Shown here one piece after another: positions 1 through 13,532 of a stretch of 64,000 nt of DNA. Origin of the DNA: Tyto alba (Eukaryota > Chordata > Aves > Strigiformes > Tytonidae); contig NW_024881296.1 in assembly GCF_018691265.1 (NCBI RefSeq), forward strand, positions 15,717,427-15,781,426. The letters are read 5' to 3'. The notes beneath the pieces were generated by a model. That model was not told where the DNA came from. It saw only the letters and a list, made by a program, of their open reading frames with translations, and did not search any database. The position numbers and the translations under genes were made by a program. Position 1 is the stretch's first letter; the number at the start of each line of letters is the position of its first letter.

Positions 1-589
1 GACTTGTGACCCCATGGAAGGGACCCACGCTGGAACAATCTGTTTCTGAAGGACTGCAAGCTGTGGAAGGGACCCCCACTGAAGCAGTTTGTGAAGAGCT
101 GCAGCCTGTGGGAAGGACTCATGCTGGAAAAATTTGAGGAGGACTGTCTCCCATGGGAGGGACCCCATGCTGAAGCAGGGGAAGAGTGTGAGGAGTCCTC
201 CCCCTGAGGAGGGAGGAGCAGCAGACAACAGATGATGAACTGACCACAACCTCCATTCCCTGTCTCATTACAGTGCTGCTGGGGAGGAGGTAGAGAAAAT
301 TGGGAGTAGTTAAGCCTGAGAAGAAGGAAGGAGGGTGGAGGGAAGGCGTTTTTAAAGTTTGGTTTTATTTCTCATTATCCTACTCTGATTTGATTGGTAA
401 TAAACTAATTTCCCCAACTGAAGTTTGTTTTACCTGTGATGGTAACTGATGAGTGATCTCTTCCTGTCTCTATTATCTTGACCCATGAGCCTTTCATTAT
501 ATTTTCTCTCCCCTGCCCAGTTGAGGAGGGGAGTGATAGAGCAGCTTTGGTGGGCACATGTCATCCAGCCAGGGTCAACACCCACCACA
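1..589 (+). mobile_element. 3' part of an avian endogenous-retrovirus LTR (cut by window edge)
   Basis: The segment ends in ccaccaca at 582-589, a CA terminus typical of LTRs. A polyadenylation signal AATAAA lies at 399-404, followed by a pyrimidine-rich stretch, as in an R/U5 region. The closing stretch (about 500-589: ctcccctgcccag, then gaggaggggagtgatagagc, then the CA end) is one I recognise from repeated LTRs in bird genomes. It resembles ERVL-like (class III) families, but the exact family is uncertain. Orientation is + from the signal and the CA end. No 5' TG end, primer-binding site or retroviral coding frame is visible, so a solo LTR or the 3' LTR of a provirus lying to the left are both possible. 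The 62-codon ORF at 485-673 only runs through this LTR end and is not a gene. Confidence 0.7.
15..198 (+). repeat. Four-copy 45-49 bp tandem repeat inside the LTR
   Basis: The phrase tggaaggga(c) restarts at 15, 64, 109 and 154 (spacings 49, 45, 45). Each time it is followed by a version of 'acccatgctggagcag' and, in the first three units, 'tgaaggactgca'. The units differ by several substitutions, so the expansion is old. In retroviral LTRs such direct repeats usually lie in U3 and can act as enhancers. That role is inference only. Confidence 0.6.
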
Positions 590-2469
590 ATCAATTATTC
601 TCTTCAGCCAGCACCCATTAACAATAGCCTGGGTGAAATTTTCCCTAATGCAGCCATATTCAAGGTAAAGTGAGAAAACCTATCCAGGTTAAAACTACTT
701 TTTTTTTTTTCTCTTTACATTGGATCAGTTTTTAACCAGATTCATTCACATGTTTCTATTTGTCAGGTCAAGTACTTGTGCCAACACATGGGAAAGGTTG
801 CAGTTGAGCCACGAAGGCAAGGGACAGTGGCGTTACTTTCTGTGGTATAGTCATCCTGGTGTTTGCCCTCCTTGTCTGTATACAAAAGGACAGGCTGAAG
901 GTGGTCTAGCCCAGCTTAGCCCATGGCTTGATGACAGGGAAGGTATTCTTTCTTATCTTGGACATGCTGGATCTCAATTAGAACAAAAGGTTGAATCTGG
1001 GCTTCCTACAGCACACTGGGCTAGAGAGCAAGGAAGGATTAAGCAAAACTGCAGAGGGAGTATGCAGTGAAACAGACCTGCTGAATGTGCAGCTATAACC
1101 TTCTTTACAGACAATGTTACAAGCTATCAATAGCAGTTGACTGGAATAAATACTTGAAATAGCTGCTAAATAGAAGGCTGGCAGCAATCAGTTGGCTTTG
1201 TTAAAAAAATAATAGCTTTCTGACTTGCAAGGAGGAGGTGGGTTACTTATTAAAGTATGGGACTTAAGAAAAATCACAGAAAAAAAAAAAAAGTGAGATA
1301 GAATTAGAGAGCTGTAAAAATAGCTGCTTAAGCAATCATTTCCCTACTTCAGGGCGCCAACTCTACTGTAAAGAGCCCGTAGCCAAGAAAAGCTAGACTG
1401 TCTCTATAAAGGAGGTCGTTATCAAAAACTCTTCCATAGCAGGTCCTCTTAAAAACTTTGCAAAGCATAATCAGAGAGGAAACAGAATAACCCATCCCAA
1501 ATTAGCTGGTTTTCTGTCCCTTGTCTCCACCATTATGCTGAACTTCAGGACGTTTTAAAGGCTGATGAACCAGATTTCTGGGAGGGGTGAGAAAGTGAAA
1601 CATTGGCAAGCCAGCCAACTGTACAAGTTGTGTTTTGGATCAACAGCAGCAAGATACTGAGATGTACTGAAAACATCTGACTACAAACGGCTTTTCTCTA
1701 AACGGACTATTCTTCCATTTGGTATGTAGGAACCAGGAAATAATATACTTTGTAGAGCCAAAAAGCATTTATTTTTCTAGCGCAGAGACTCTCAAAGTTA
1801 TCTTGACTGATCCCAGTTAGTCAGGGGATCATTTATGGCCCTTTGATAAAGGAAAAGTAAATTGTCTTCGGAAAGTTTACAGCACCACCCAAATGATTGC
1901 TGTTTTTTACATGTTTATAGCTGCCTATTTTTCTGTCTTCTGTGTTTGCTTTCCTGAAATTATATTTATGAAGATTCTGTTTGACAATTATTTTACCAAT
2001 AATCCTGATTTTTTAAAATAGTGCCATTTCCCTTTATACTAGTCAAACACCATATTATTTACATTTTGTTTGTTTGTTTATTTAAATAACTGTTTTGTGC
2101 TGGGGGCTAGTGTTAATTAGCATTCAACAAACCTAACTACCAGAAACATTGTCCCCAAGCTGAAATATATTTGATCTCCTGTAATACATGTGTAAACTGG
2201 TATTAATGTCAGTTCCATATAAGCAGTAAAGCTAGACAAGAAATACTGCAAAGATAAATTAATGTTTATGATCTGCTCCAATGTTACAGTAAAAGGAGAA
2301 GCCTTTCTTTGGATACAGCCAGAAATTTCTGCCCTAGGCTACACGTTTAGTTTGAAATGATGGGTTAAGGATCATTTACCATACGTACAAAACTATCTGG
2401 AGGCATTCCTCTCTTTCTATTCAAGTTTCCTTTCTGACACCAACCAAGGCCCAAGGATCATGGAAAGAT

Positions 2470-2679
2470 TTAGTATTCATTTATTTTAGATTTTGGAGCA
2501 CCATACATTCTCAATGAGTCCTGAAGTGCATGATCTACATCACTGCAAAGTTTTTTACATTCTTCTGAACTGTGTTTATAGGACAGTGCTGCGCACAGAC
2601 CGATTGGAATGAAGTCACGTATGTGGGATGTATTCCTTCCTTTGATACTCTTCTGCTGGATTCTAGTAGGACGTTGCAT
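2470..2679 (-). other. Exon-like ORF of unknown identity (69 codons)
   Basis: A minus-strand frame opens with ATG and ends in TAA. The peptide is mixed and soluble-looking, with no low-complexity run. It contains three cysteines (in LCAALS, EECKKLCSD) and ends in RMYGAPKSKINEY. Four CpGs fall inside it, which is more than the flanks carry. A stop codon lies five codons upstream of the ATG, so if this is an exon it would have to begin at an internal acceptor; one possible AG is in 'cgtcctactag' near 2670. I do not recognise the product. Chance is the main alternative, since 69 codons is not long for 64 kb read in six frames. Confidence 0.18.
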
Positions 2680-5600
2680 TCCTATTTCAATTTAGACTTG
2701 ATTCAGCTTGGAATCCCTCGTGGTAGCCTCACAAAGTCTGGACTGTTTTGCCCCAGCTCAGAAGAAGATGGGGTACAATCAGTATTGTGGGAACATCAGA
2801 TCTTGGAGAACACTACAGAGAACACTGCTGGTTTCTTAGCGGTATACACCATGGGTAGAGGGAGAAGGAGGAGGATCAGAACAAGAAAAGAGAACGGGGG
2901 AGAAGGACACCCTAGAGTAGGATCAGGTTTGCCTCACAACCTCTCACCGAGCTCCCGTGTGTCCTCCTGCTGCACCATCACCACGTGCATGGTGTGGTGA
3001 GGGCAGATGTGGCTCAACCCTGAAGCTGAAGCATGCTTGAGAGCAGGAATCCAGAAGAAGACCAGAAGGGGTGTCTTCTCCCATTTGGTGAGCCCACATG
3101 CAAGGTCCCTCTGTGGTCCCAGACCAGGGGAAGGTCCTGGTATTAGTTGGCCAGTGTGGCAGAGTGGCACTAGGGCTAGGAGGCATGAATTCTGTTGGCC
3201 TGCACATAAATTAGCTTTTCTTAATTCAGGTTAGCAGATACCAGGTGCTTCATTAACAAACAGATAAAATTATGGGGAAATAGGCACAGGAAAACCTACC
3301 CGAAGTTGAAAGTGTTTAGTCTTGTTTTCTTTTTTACTGGAGACCTGCTGGAATCCAGAGATGATATTAAACTTCCTTTAAGAAAAGGTAATTGAAAAGA
3401 AAAAGACTATCAAGGGATGAACAAATGAAGCCTTTTCTTACTGCTGTATGAATAAAAATTGTTATTAATAAGCCCTTTCATTTCAGGCTTCTTCTCTGCA
3501 GTCACGCATTTTGAATGTATAACCACACAGATGAAGGTTTTTACTTCGTAAGTCCTTTACTGCACTACAGATGTTTTTGAAAATAGAGAAAGGAACCACA
3601 GAAGGCATGGACACACAGCAATAGAAGACAGTGGGGATATAGATTTAATCAAAAAATGTTTAAAAATGGCTCTTTTTTTCCTCAATTTTCAGTGTTTATA
3701 TTCCATTACTAATTACTAAGAATACCTGGTCTTATTTTACTGTTTTTTTTAATTTCAACCAAAAAAAACCCAAACCCCATGGACTGTCCACGGGCCTTGG
3801 AAATCTTCTGAGATTCTGTAGAAAGGAGAATAATAACATCTAGTTCTGAGTGCAGGCTTTCAGGTTCTTTCAGTGTTTGCAGGACATCTGCAGGATGTGA
3901 CCAGGATACCAGTCTCCTTTTGGAAAACAAGAGTCTCGCAGAGTTATTCCATCAAGTGCTTATCTTTCTGTCTCTTTGTTGATGGAGAGATACCCAATGG
4001 AAGGTAAATACTCACCTGCAAGCAGTTATCTAAAGGAGAAGGATATGATCTAAGAAGCTTTGAACATCAAAATGAAAAGCCAAGTGATTCAGCTATGGTG
4101 CTGAGGTCAATAAGACGTTGTAAACTAGAGGACCCGTTGCCAGTTAGCATTGCCTGTGTTAGTGAGACCCTTGGTGTGATAACCAAGGACAGGACAATCC
4201 AATAGACATGGAAGGAGAAGACATTAAAAAAGGAGAGATAAAAGGGAGCAGGGGAACCAATACTGCATATGCAGCTTATCTGTGATCAGAAGTAGTACAG
4301 CAGGTCCTGACTATACATTTGTGGGTGATTAAAAGGAAAATCTAAATTGCATATTTAACTATGATGACAGTAATATGAAGCTCAGAAAGCTAATGAACAT
4401 ATAAGGAAAGAGATAGAGGTGGGGAGAGCAGCACTCATGTGATCCTGATTCAAATCCAGCTGGAAAGACCTTGAAAATCTAGAAATATCATCAGGCTAAT
4501 AAAATAAGGGTGAGAAGAGAGAAGAAACATAAATGTCTTATGCCAAATGCAGTTTCACCTTACAAAATCTTTCTCTCTTTACATTCCTGTGGGGAAAACA
4601 TTATTTTTAAATATTAATCTTTTGTTTTAAATCTAATGCTGAGTTTTTGCAAGAATACTCTATGCCTTCAAGGACATGCTAGCAGTATTCATTTTGGATA
4701 GTCACAGTACATTGAGAAGATAGCAAGTGGGGGTGCGAGGAAAAGTCGGTTTGTGTAATAGTCTTTGGAAGAAATACTGAACTAAACTGATTTTCCCTCT
4801 CTGGTATCCTCAGTGTGATTAAAAGGAGGTGTATGAATGTGCACGTCATTGGCTGATGCTAGAATTAAGTAAGTTTTAAGAGGGCAGCAGGGTTTCCTCA
4901 AACCCCTGCTAGTCATAGCAAAGAATAGCAAGTTCTTCAAATCCAATTGACTAAACACTACAGAGGGTTTATCCCTGTTGTTAATTGTATTAACCTACAA
5001 AAGGATTCAAGGATTAATTAGAAATAAGGACTAGGAGATGAACTGAAGATTCTCAAGGGAGACACTAGTATAAATTATCCCTGAACTGTATAATTATTTG
5101 AATTCTTATAATTTTAGAGTGATGTGCTCACCTGAATGTAACTCTAATTGCCTCTTTTATTCTTAGCTTTGTGTTTTTGTACAGATGGCTAATCATATTC
5201 CAAACTCAAACCACCTACTGAAGACCTGCAGAAACACAATTGGAAAAACTCTTGGTGTCCTAATTTGAGAGGAGGCTATAGCACAATACTAAGATCAAAC
5301 TGCCTTTTGCCTGAAATCAAGAATAAAACCACTCTTCTTTGGCTAAAGCCAGGTAGGATTCTTCTACTCAGCTTTTACTCAGATTTTCCCTTAGGTTAAG
5401 CTTTAGTTACAAGAGAAATGATGTCTGATTAAAAGGTGGGATAAGTAAACTCAAGTCCTTTCTGAAGAGAAAAGCAGAAATCAGGGCTCTCATTTTGATG
5501 CGTGACACTAATACCGTACAACCTTGGACTTGTCTTCAGCACTGGTAATAGAGATCTACTCTAGTCCAGAGCACTGCCTGGAACCTGTGAAAGGCTACAG

Positions 5601-8519
5601 GCTACACCACCTGGGTATAACCTGGAAGGTGCCAGGGATTGACTTGCCGTGGAAGGATCAGCTTTCTATCCCTGTCACTTCCCATGGGCTTTTGAAAGCT
5701 TTCCTTCCTGTCTGTGGCTGCCTTTTTGTACCACTGTACCTCTAAGTAGCATCCTTAGAAACCAATCGTGCTCCCTTTTAAAAAAGATGTGTTAAACATA
5801 AAAGTAAAAAACTCTGAAATACATATTGATAAGCTAAAAAAAAAAGACAAGGCAGAAAAGTACCTTGCAGGCAGTGTTAAAAAAAAAGTAGTAGAAGAAA
5901 CCTTTAGATCTGTTTCTTTCATCCAAGCTCCCATTGAAATGACTGAGAAACCTTTCTCATTCATGTCAATGCAAATATGTGACTGTCATGTTTGAATATC
6001 AAACAGCTGATTTTCTTTTTCTTTTTTTCATGCCAACAAGAATCAGATGTACTTTACTATTTCTGAGACGTACTGTTAGTACTGTACAGCTACAAAACAA
6101 CAGGAAAATTAAATTTTGACACTAAACCTAAGGGCCAGATTCTTCCCTCTACTTTATATGACTATTTCTTCTGGTTACTAGAGGAGCAAGGCACTAGCCA
6201 TCACAAATTGTCTGGTCTGATCACATCAAACACCCAGAACACTGTAGGCGTAGTCCAACCATCAATTGCAGGGAATATGTTTCGAGTCTGAACAACTTTG
6301 TTTTTTCTAGCCATATTGGGAACTAAAGCAAGTAATGTTCAAAAGCCATGAGGTTCTGTGTCCTCTCTGTGTTTAAGCCTAAATGCACACTGGGGATTCT
6401 GGGTATCTGGGACTCTGATCCAACATTCGCTTGGTGTCAATATGTGCAAGTGACCACAGGAGACACCTTCATAGCCCAGCAGAGATGCATCTGGCATCTG
6501 AACTATCTGAGAGCAGTTGAACAGATTTGAGGCATTAGACCAGCTTGCAATGGTCTCTGTAACTGCTGCCTTTCCAGAAGCAGCTGTGAGCCTGTCCACT
6601 GCTTGGTACAAAATGCATTTGTCACATGACCTAGGCTGAAAGATGTCAAACAGAGTAAAAATCTCTTGTCTGTAGCTTCAAGCAAAAGGGAGGTAACTGC
6701 TTATTTCTCCTTTCCTGATGCTGATGTGAACACGGCATGTACTATTCGTAGGTGGTGACTGATAAGAAATCTGTGGTAGGGCTCCTTAAGTGAGGTGAAG
6801 GTTTTTATTGTAACACAAGGCAAGCAAACAATATTAGAGGGATGGTTTTCAGATTGGAGTGCTTGCAGCTATCTTAGCAAAACCTATTAAAACAAAATAC
6901 TTGGGGAAGGAGGGAGGGAGGAAGTGGATTTCAGCCTAGTCTGTTAGAGGGGTTGAGCAAAGCTCTTCCCTTCCCAAGTGTTGTGAGTGAACCATGGCTC
7001 TTTCGGGCTCTTTGGCTGTTTGGAGAACATTGGGCATTACTAAGTTAGGCTATGGGCTAGTCAGGTGGCTATATGGACGATCAGCTGGCAAGAGTCATGA
7101 CCCAAAATTTTTAGTGAAAGTATATCGCCAGGTAGTATTTCTGATTTTTTTCCTACTTTGGCTCTTTGCGTTTGTAGAATGATTTTGGGGCAGATGAAAT
7201 GCCACAGTGCACATGACTGAAATGTGTGAAAACTTAATTAACAGAATAATTACACAGTAGAAATGAGATCTTGTCTCAGTGAAAATCTGGCAGGAAGCTT
7301 GGGCCCTATGGAGTATGATTCCAAATATTTAGTCAGTGGAAAAGCCATTAGTCACAAAGAAGCTGCATCTGCTGGAAAGAGTTAATCAGGTTGCTAACTT
7401 CAGAGAACAAAATATGCCTTAAAATACCCTTCTCTGAGCTTCTCAGGCATGCTGTAAATGAATATATGATTTTTCTCCCATCTACCTGGGTAAATCTTCA
7501 TAGCTGAATTACCTTCAGTTGATTTATGCCAGTTACACCAACAGAAGATCTGGACAGAACCTAATAGCAGCTGTACATCTAATAGCCCAGCACGTGTATG
7601 AAGATGGGGCATTATTCTGCATCAGCCATCCTTTGCAGCCAGGTTGAATAGCAGAAGGATTTGCGGTTTAGTAAATGAATTCCTTTTCTACAGAGTTGAA
7701 TCTACTTCTTCCCTTGAGTTTCTATGCTGGCAGGCCATGTGTTTCTTCTATGTAGAATATATTTTCTGTGAAAAATATTAAGATAATCAGACATGCAGTG
7801 TAATTTTCTTGATATCTGGTTAGAGACACATTGCCTAATCATTTTACTCTTATCAATAAAAATTTGCATCATGCTAGAAATTGATCACCTTGCTTTTTTC
7901 TTCCTAGTTTCTTAAATGATTTTATTTTTTGTGTGTTGGACAAATTTAAATCCTATGAATTAATTTAAAAATAAATTAGTTTAGATATTAGTTGCAGTTC
8001 ATTTTTTAAAGCAGACTGTGGGGTATAGATCTGGTTTTTTAATATTCCTCTTTCATTTTATTTTTCATACAGGGCAATATTTAGGCCACTGAGTTGAAGC
8101 AAATCTTGCAGTGTGATTATCTTCTCATTGAAATGCTCTCTATTGTGCCTATTTGTTTGATGTGTTTTTCTTGTACGTTGTATTTCTGATGGCTTTGGGG
8201 TAAAATAATCATTATATGTCACCCATACTATCTCTTTTAATCTCCCAAAGATTAAGCATGTTTATTTAAAAACCCCTTTGATAGTGTCTTCAACAACTCA
8301 GCTATTTTATAAAATTGGAAATAATGAATCAGTGAGATGCAATTTTGATAATGCCATTTACACAACTCCTATGAGGCTAGCTAGCAAAATAACTGGAGAT
8401 ATGAAAGTCTGACATACATACAGTGAGAATGGGAAAAATATTATAATTTCATGTAGGTTATGAGGTGCTGGAAAAATACAGTCAGCAGAAGAGCAGTTTA
8501 GTTAATGAATCACATTCTT

Positions 8520-8640
8520 CAGGGACTGGTGGATTCAGGAGATGGTTAATGGGATCAGGAATGGTTCCTTTAATCTCTGGGTCACCAATTCAAATCCAAT
8601 ATGGATAGGTGACAGAGGTGTCTGAATGGACAGTCACCAG
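8520..8640 (+). repeat. Possible decayed tRNA-derived SINE head
   Basis: The stretch gggtcaccaattcaaatcc (8579-8597) matches the polymerase III B box (GGTTCRANYCC) at 9 of 11 bases. It is followed by tggataggtgacagag. No clear A box is visible at the expected 30-45 bp upstream, and no tail repeat is seen. It is listed because similar B-box phrases recur at 13,588 and 4,449. It could equally be chance. Confidence 0.22.
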
Positions 8641-9826
8641 TGGTGTTCTCTAAACCAAAGACTATATACACTATTGGGGATTCCACAATACTCACCTGCA
8701 ATTACAGCTCTTGCCTGGTGCTCAGCTGGGTCTAGGCATGCCCCTGGGACACCACTCCTCCTCACTGGTCTGGAGGAAGTTGGTATGATCCTGGGCACCA
8801 GGAGCTCTCTTAACACACAGCCATCCCTCTGACATCTGGTAAAGATAGGGCATGCTTTATCCTGCAGGCCTCCCAACCATCAGGTAATCACTCAGTGGTA
8901 TGAGGATCAATGTTGCCCATCACCAGTCTGGAGTTTCAGACCACAAGAGGGGAATGGGAGGCCCCAGTGCCCCTGTGGTTTGCGGTGTTGAAGATATCCT
9001 GAAGGAGGGGTGCAGATGAGGCCATGTGAGTGGAAAGGCACATACAGGGCATCACCTGCCAGTCGGTGCTGCAGCAGGCTACAAGAAGTTGTGCTGTAGA
9101 ATGGTAGTTTAAACTAAATCTGTAAGGCTGAAGTATACTCAGGTTGTACAGATGAACTGCTTATACCTGGCACTCAGGAATTTAATTATTTTTTTTCTTT
9201 CTTTCCCCCCTGTCAGTGCAACATCAGATGGAGACACTCCTGAGTGCCAGTCACAGGTCACACTGTGTGCTTTCCCAAAAAACAGTTCTTGGCAGGAGAC
9301 ATACCAGCTGGCGCAGGACAATGTTTTTTGATGTTCTATACCTTTGTTTTTCTGAAACTTTGTACAGTTTTAGTCTGTAAAACCAAATTATCTGGAATTT
9401 GTATAAGACTATGGAAGGAGCCTTTGTTTTTGGGAAGGACAGGGTTCTGTAGCAGCTAAATCAAAGTCTGAAGAGACGGATCTATTTCAGCCATCTGAAA
9501 CTGTGATTTGGCATATAGTGAGAACAGCTGGGACAGTGGGGGAAATTTCACACAGATCCCATCCTGCTAGCTGTTAAAGCAATTCCATTTGCACTCTGCA
9601 CGTTGTTTCCTAGAAAATAAACTCACCAAGATACCCAGATTAGCTGGTCTCAGAAAACTGAGGTTATTTTTAAGATAATAGATATTCTTATTCCCAAGGA
9701 TAAGAAAAAAAAGGAAGAAAAAATGACACTCGGACGAATAGAAAAAGAGGAATTAGATATACCATGATTTAAATACCCCAGTCCTTGCCTTGGTCCAAAA
9801 GCTAATAAGCTATCCTCATAGCAGGG

Positions 9827-9861
9827 AAAAAAAAAAAAAAAAAAAAACAAAAACAAAAAAA
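9827..9861 (+). repeat. Poly(A) / A-rich microsatellite
   Basis: A run of 21 A is followed by A-rich sequence with interspersed C (caaaaacaaaaaaacc). The minus-strand ORF across it encodes only a poly-phenylalanine run and is an artefact. Confidence 0.9.
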
Positions 9862-12800
9862 CCACAAAACTGGCTTGTATTCAGATATATGAAAACATGC
9901 AATTTCCAATAAGCGAGACATATCTCGCTGGGCTCTGGGAAGGCTTTCCACAAATGACCTGTGTAATTAAAATCTTCATTGCCTTCTTGGCCCAAGAGAA
10001 GTTAATGGCAAAACAGCTGCTAGCATCCAATAACTTTATTTAAGTGTTGTTTATAGGGAAAGATTTAGGTTCCCTTTGGGCACTGAAAATTAAGATATAA
10101 ATACATGTTAGTCACTATCAACATACATCCTTGTAACACACCACCTTCAGGGATTGAAAGCTAAAGTCACATATTTCAGGTGTCACTGATAAGCATATGT
10201 GTTAAAAGAGCAGCCTATCACAGGAATATGTTCCTGCATTTGTATGGAAAATGGGGCCTTCACTTAACAACCAAGTTTTTGGACCTTTCAGTTTTGTTGC
10301 TTAAAACATCAAAACATTGACATTTTCAATTATTTTCACTTCAGGGAATTAATACGGACCTTTTTAATTTTTTTTTTTTTTTTTCCATTATAATTTTGTT
10401 TTGGAAATGAAGGATTTTAATTTTCTTCTTTCTCCTAGAAATTTTATCTTGTTTCTCCTCTGATAAAAGATTCCCTTTAAGTCAAAGCTTACTTTTAACT
10501 AAGTCCTCTTTCACAAGCATTCTTTGCTTTTGGAAAACTTATCAAGCATCAGCCACAGACCTTCATGGTCCCTTTTTCCATTTGGAAACTTGTTCCTAGG
10601 GTGAGTTTTGAAACACTATGAGTGGAGAAAGAAAGGAAATTGGAGGAAAGGGAAAATTACATGCCTTTCATTTTTGTAATACATTTAGGGATAGAAAATA
10701 AAAAAAAAGTGTAAGGAAAAGGGGAAAAGTAGTTCTCTAAACTGTAGATTTAGTGTGGCTGTTTTACCATGGATTTGAATTTGTGGTTGTTTATTGCTCT
10801 GATGGAAAATCTCCAAGTGTTGAAACATTTTATAATGTCTGTTTCTTGCATGCAATCTTTGATGTGTAATAGGTGAACTTCCATTGCTGCCTCTTCTTCC
10901 CCGAACTGTTGAGAGGGTCTCACTCTTTCTGCACAGCCACTTGAAGGCTATTCTGAAGATAGTCAAGAAATCTGAAGCCTTCATTATTTCTGAGGACTCT
11001 GTATCTTTGCCAAATTTGTCTGAACTCAGTCAAGACATTCAACTTTAAGGAAGGAAAATACAAGCTGACATGCAAGCAGCATGATTCTAGAAGTCACGAG
11101 TTTCCATGAGTAAAATGTTTTCATGAGTTAGAATGAAATTAAAATTTCCATTTGAAATGGCATTCAGTGTTTCAATTTCACTTCAGATTTCTTTTAAAAT
11201 TTAGCCAAAATGTAGTCAAATGCCATGTTATAGTGAGTTATTTTGGGGGGATAGGAGCATTTTCTTCTGTCATAAAGTTCAGCCCATTCTTCTTTCAGAA
11301 AGCAGAGAGACAAAGAAATGTTCCTGCCTCCTGTGGCCCCAATGCAGACCTCTTGTTTGGCCTCTCTTGAGTTGACCTTGCATGGTATGGGCTAGCAAGG
11401 AACCCCAGCTCAGTGCTCTTGTTGGCACCACTGAGAAGTAGTTTGTGTCTTTTGCCGCAGAGGTCAGAATGTCTCCCCAGACCTAGTGCTGGTCTATAAG
11501 CATAGATGGGAATGAGCTGTTTACTACCAGGTAGCAACTAACATTGATGGAGATATACGAAATATCATTTGCTTTTGACTATCACTGAGGAAAACTTAGT
11601 TCCTTGTTAATTCAGCTGTACCTTGTAAACCATCTTTTTCAGCATGGATCTTCTCTGTGGTGTAGGCAAAACAAATGAATTCTGAGACAAATCCCTGCTT
11701 CTGCCTCTCTACACATAAATGTTCTCCTTGCTCCTTCCCAGCACTGAAGGTTGCTCTGCCAAGAATACAGAAAGTAATAGGATTCACATGACTATCATTC
11801 CACAGAGAAAGCCAAAGCAAAGAGCTACTTGACTTATTAGTACCATCACTCCTTATAAAGTAGTAAATTGTTGCAGAGACAAGATGATAAGGAAGTGTAT
11901 CTAAGACATAGGAGGCAAGTTTAAAGGTCTTCTCTCTTACCAAAGATATAAGCAGGCCTGGCATCTGCTTCAACATCTCTTCCTATGGACACAGATATCA
12001 AGCAGTGGATCTTTCATAGTGTCTTAGTAGCTGGCGGCAATGCATCTGTCTCTCGCCTTTTGCTAATTTTCATGTTAGCTTAAACTCTGAAGTAAAGCAG
12101 CCTGGTTTTCCTGACACACTTGGTACAAAAGCTTCCCCTGCTGAGGTTCCTGCCAAGACAATACAGGAGACCAACCCACACCAGAGGGATGTTGCAACTG
12201 GGCTGGTGAGAAGAGTGATGCCTCTGCTGGGTTGGCATGGACTGCTTTGGGGTGGCTTCCTGAGGCAGCAGAGATGTTAGTAGAGAGGCATCCATGTGCT
12301 CGTTGCTCTGGTAGATGGGGGTTATCCTCCTTCCTGCCACTGCAGCTGTCCTCAGTTTGACAAGGGCTGCCAATTTCTGTTTCCCAAGTATACCATGGGA
12401 AAATATAATGAGCTAGGAAAGAAAAGAGGGCAGTTTTGGGTTTCACTAAAACACCTGCTCCTTCAGTATCAGAGATGGGCAAAATCATGTGAATGCAATG
12501 AGGATTTTATATCAATACATCTATATTAGTATGGATAATTAAAGAAATGACATATGTATGTATATATGAAATTACTTCAGGGTAAGTCTCTTCCACTTAG
12601 ACCATGAGTTTTTGGCACATGAAAAGAACAAACAGGCATTATGTGGGGCCAGAAAACACAAGCAACCCTTTTAGCACAAGTGTTTCCTTGCAAAGAGGAC
12701 GTCACCATGGGTGACCTCTTGGGCCCCAGGGTGGAACTGGTCTCCCTCTGCCATTCCAATGCCCTCAGGGTGGGAGGGTTCTTACCAGCCCCAGGTAGTG

Positions 12801-13532
12801 GGAACATCTGTGCTTCTGCCTCCCTATGCTTGGAAAGGAGGCATGGGTTCTGACATCCAGATTGGCCAGAAAACAGCCAAATCAAGCCTGAGGATAACAT
12901 AGAAAAGAGAGAAGCATCAGATCCAGACAGTAAGAAGCCTTTGTTGTTCTAGGTATGTATGAGTAACCAGTGGGTGTTAACAAATACACCGAGTGATACA
13001 AAAACCCCAATGTTCAAGTGCCTTCCGACATGTAAAATAAATATATCATGGTATTGCCTGTAGTTGTTGGCAACAATAGATGAAAACTGGCTCTCCGTTA
13101 AAAGTGTGGTTTCACATAAATCAGAGCATTATGAAAAAGTTAAATTCTTGACTTTTTATGAGGAAAATTCAAATTATAATGATGGAGCATTTATTTTTGA
13201 TGGGTTATTTAAGGTATTGTAAATGATTGCTATATATTATCTGTGTATGATATTAGGCATATTAAGGTTGTACTATTACAACACTGAATGTCATATAAAA
13301 CCAAAGTGAAATGATTCAGAGCAAAATATTTTAAAATGGTATTTTACTGATATTTTTTTAAAGAATTAGCAATTGCAGAAAATGGTTATATTAGGAATAG
13401 CTTTTGTTCTAACTGGGGACTGGAATTACTGAAATGTATAATAGACTGCAAACAAAAATTTCATTTCCTAGCTGGCTCTGCCCACTGGCTTTTTGACTTA
13501 TTTTGGACACTGCTGAAACAATCCATGGCAAA
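9862..13532. other. Unique AT-rich DNA, no supported gene
   Basis: Holds a T17 run at 10,368-10,384 and several chance ORFs. The longest are on the minus strand at 11,596-11,976 and 12,075-12,488, with no domain or repeated residue pattern I can name. The stretch 12,100-12,400 is somewhat more GC-rich, which explains its overlapping ORFs on both strands. No mobile element end was seen. Confidence 0.6.
10361..10384 (+). repeat. Poly(T) tract
   Basis: Five T, two A, then 17 consecutive T. Confidence 0.9.

Larger units (their letters stand above)
590..9826. other. Unique AT-rich DNA, no supported gene
   Basis: All ORFs here are short (at most 142 codons) and none shows a recognisable domain. 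Contents are short A or T runs (699-710, 1280-1292), an exon-like minus ORF at 2470-2679 (separate entry), and a purine-rich patch at 6905-6925 with gggaggg motifs. A sequence at 8587-8597 (aattcaaatcc) resembles a polymerase III B box. I see no CR1 3' end, no LTR and no convincing exon chain. Intron or intergenic DNA is the simplest reading. Confidence 0.6.

Noticed and set aside
11596..12488. Minus ORFs of 126 and 137 codons
   Set aside because: They overlap other ORFs on both strands in a GC-richer patch, and neither shows domain or codon-bias support.
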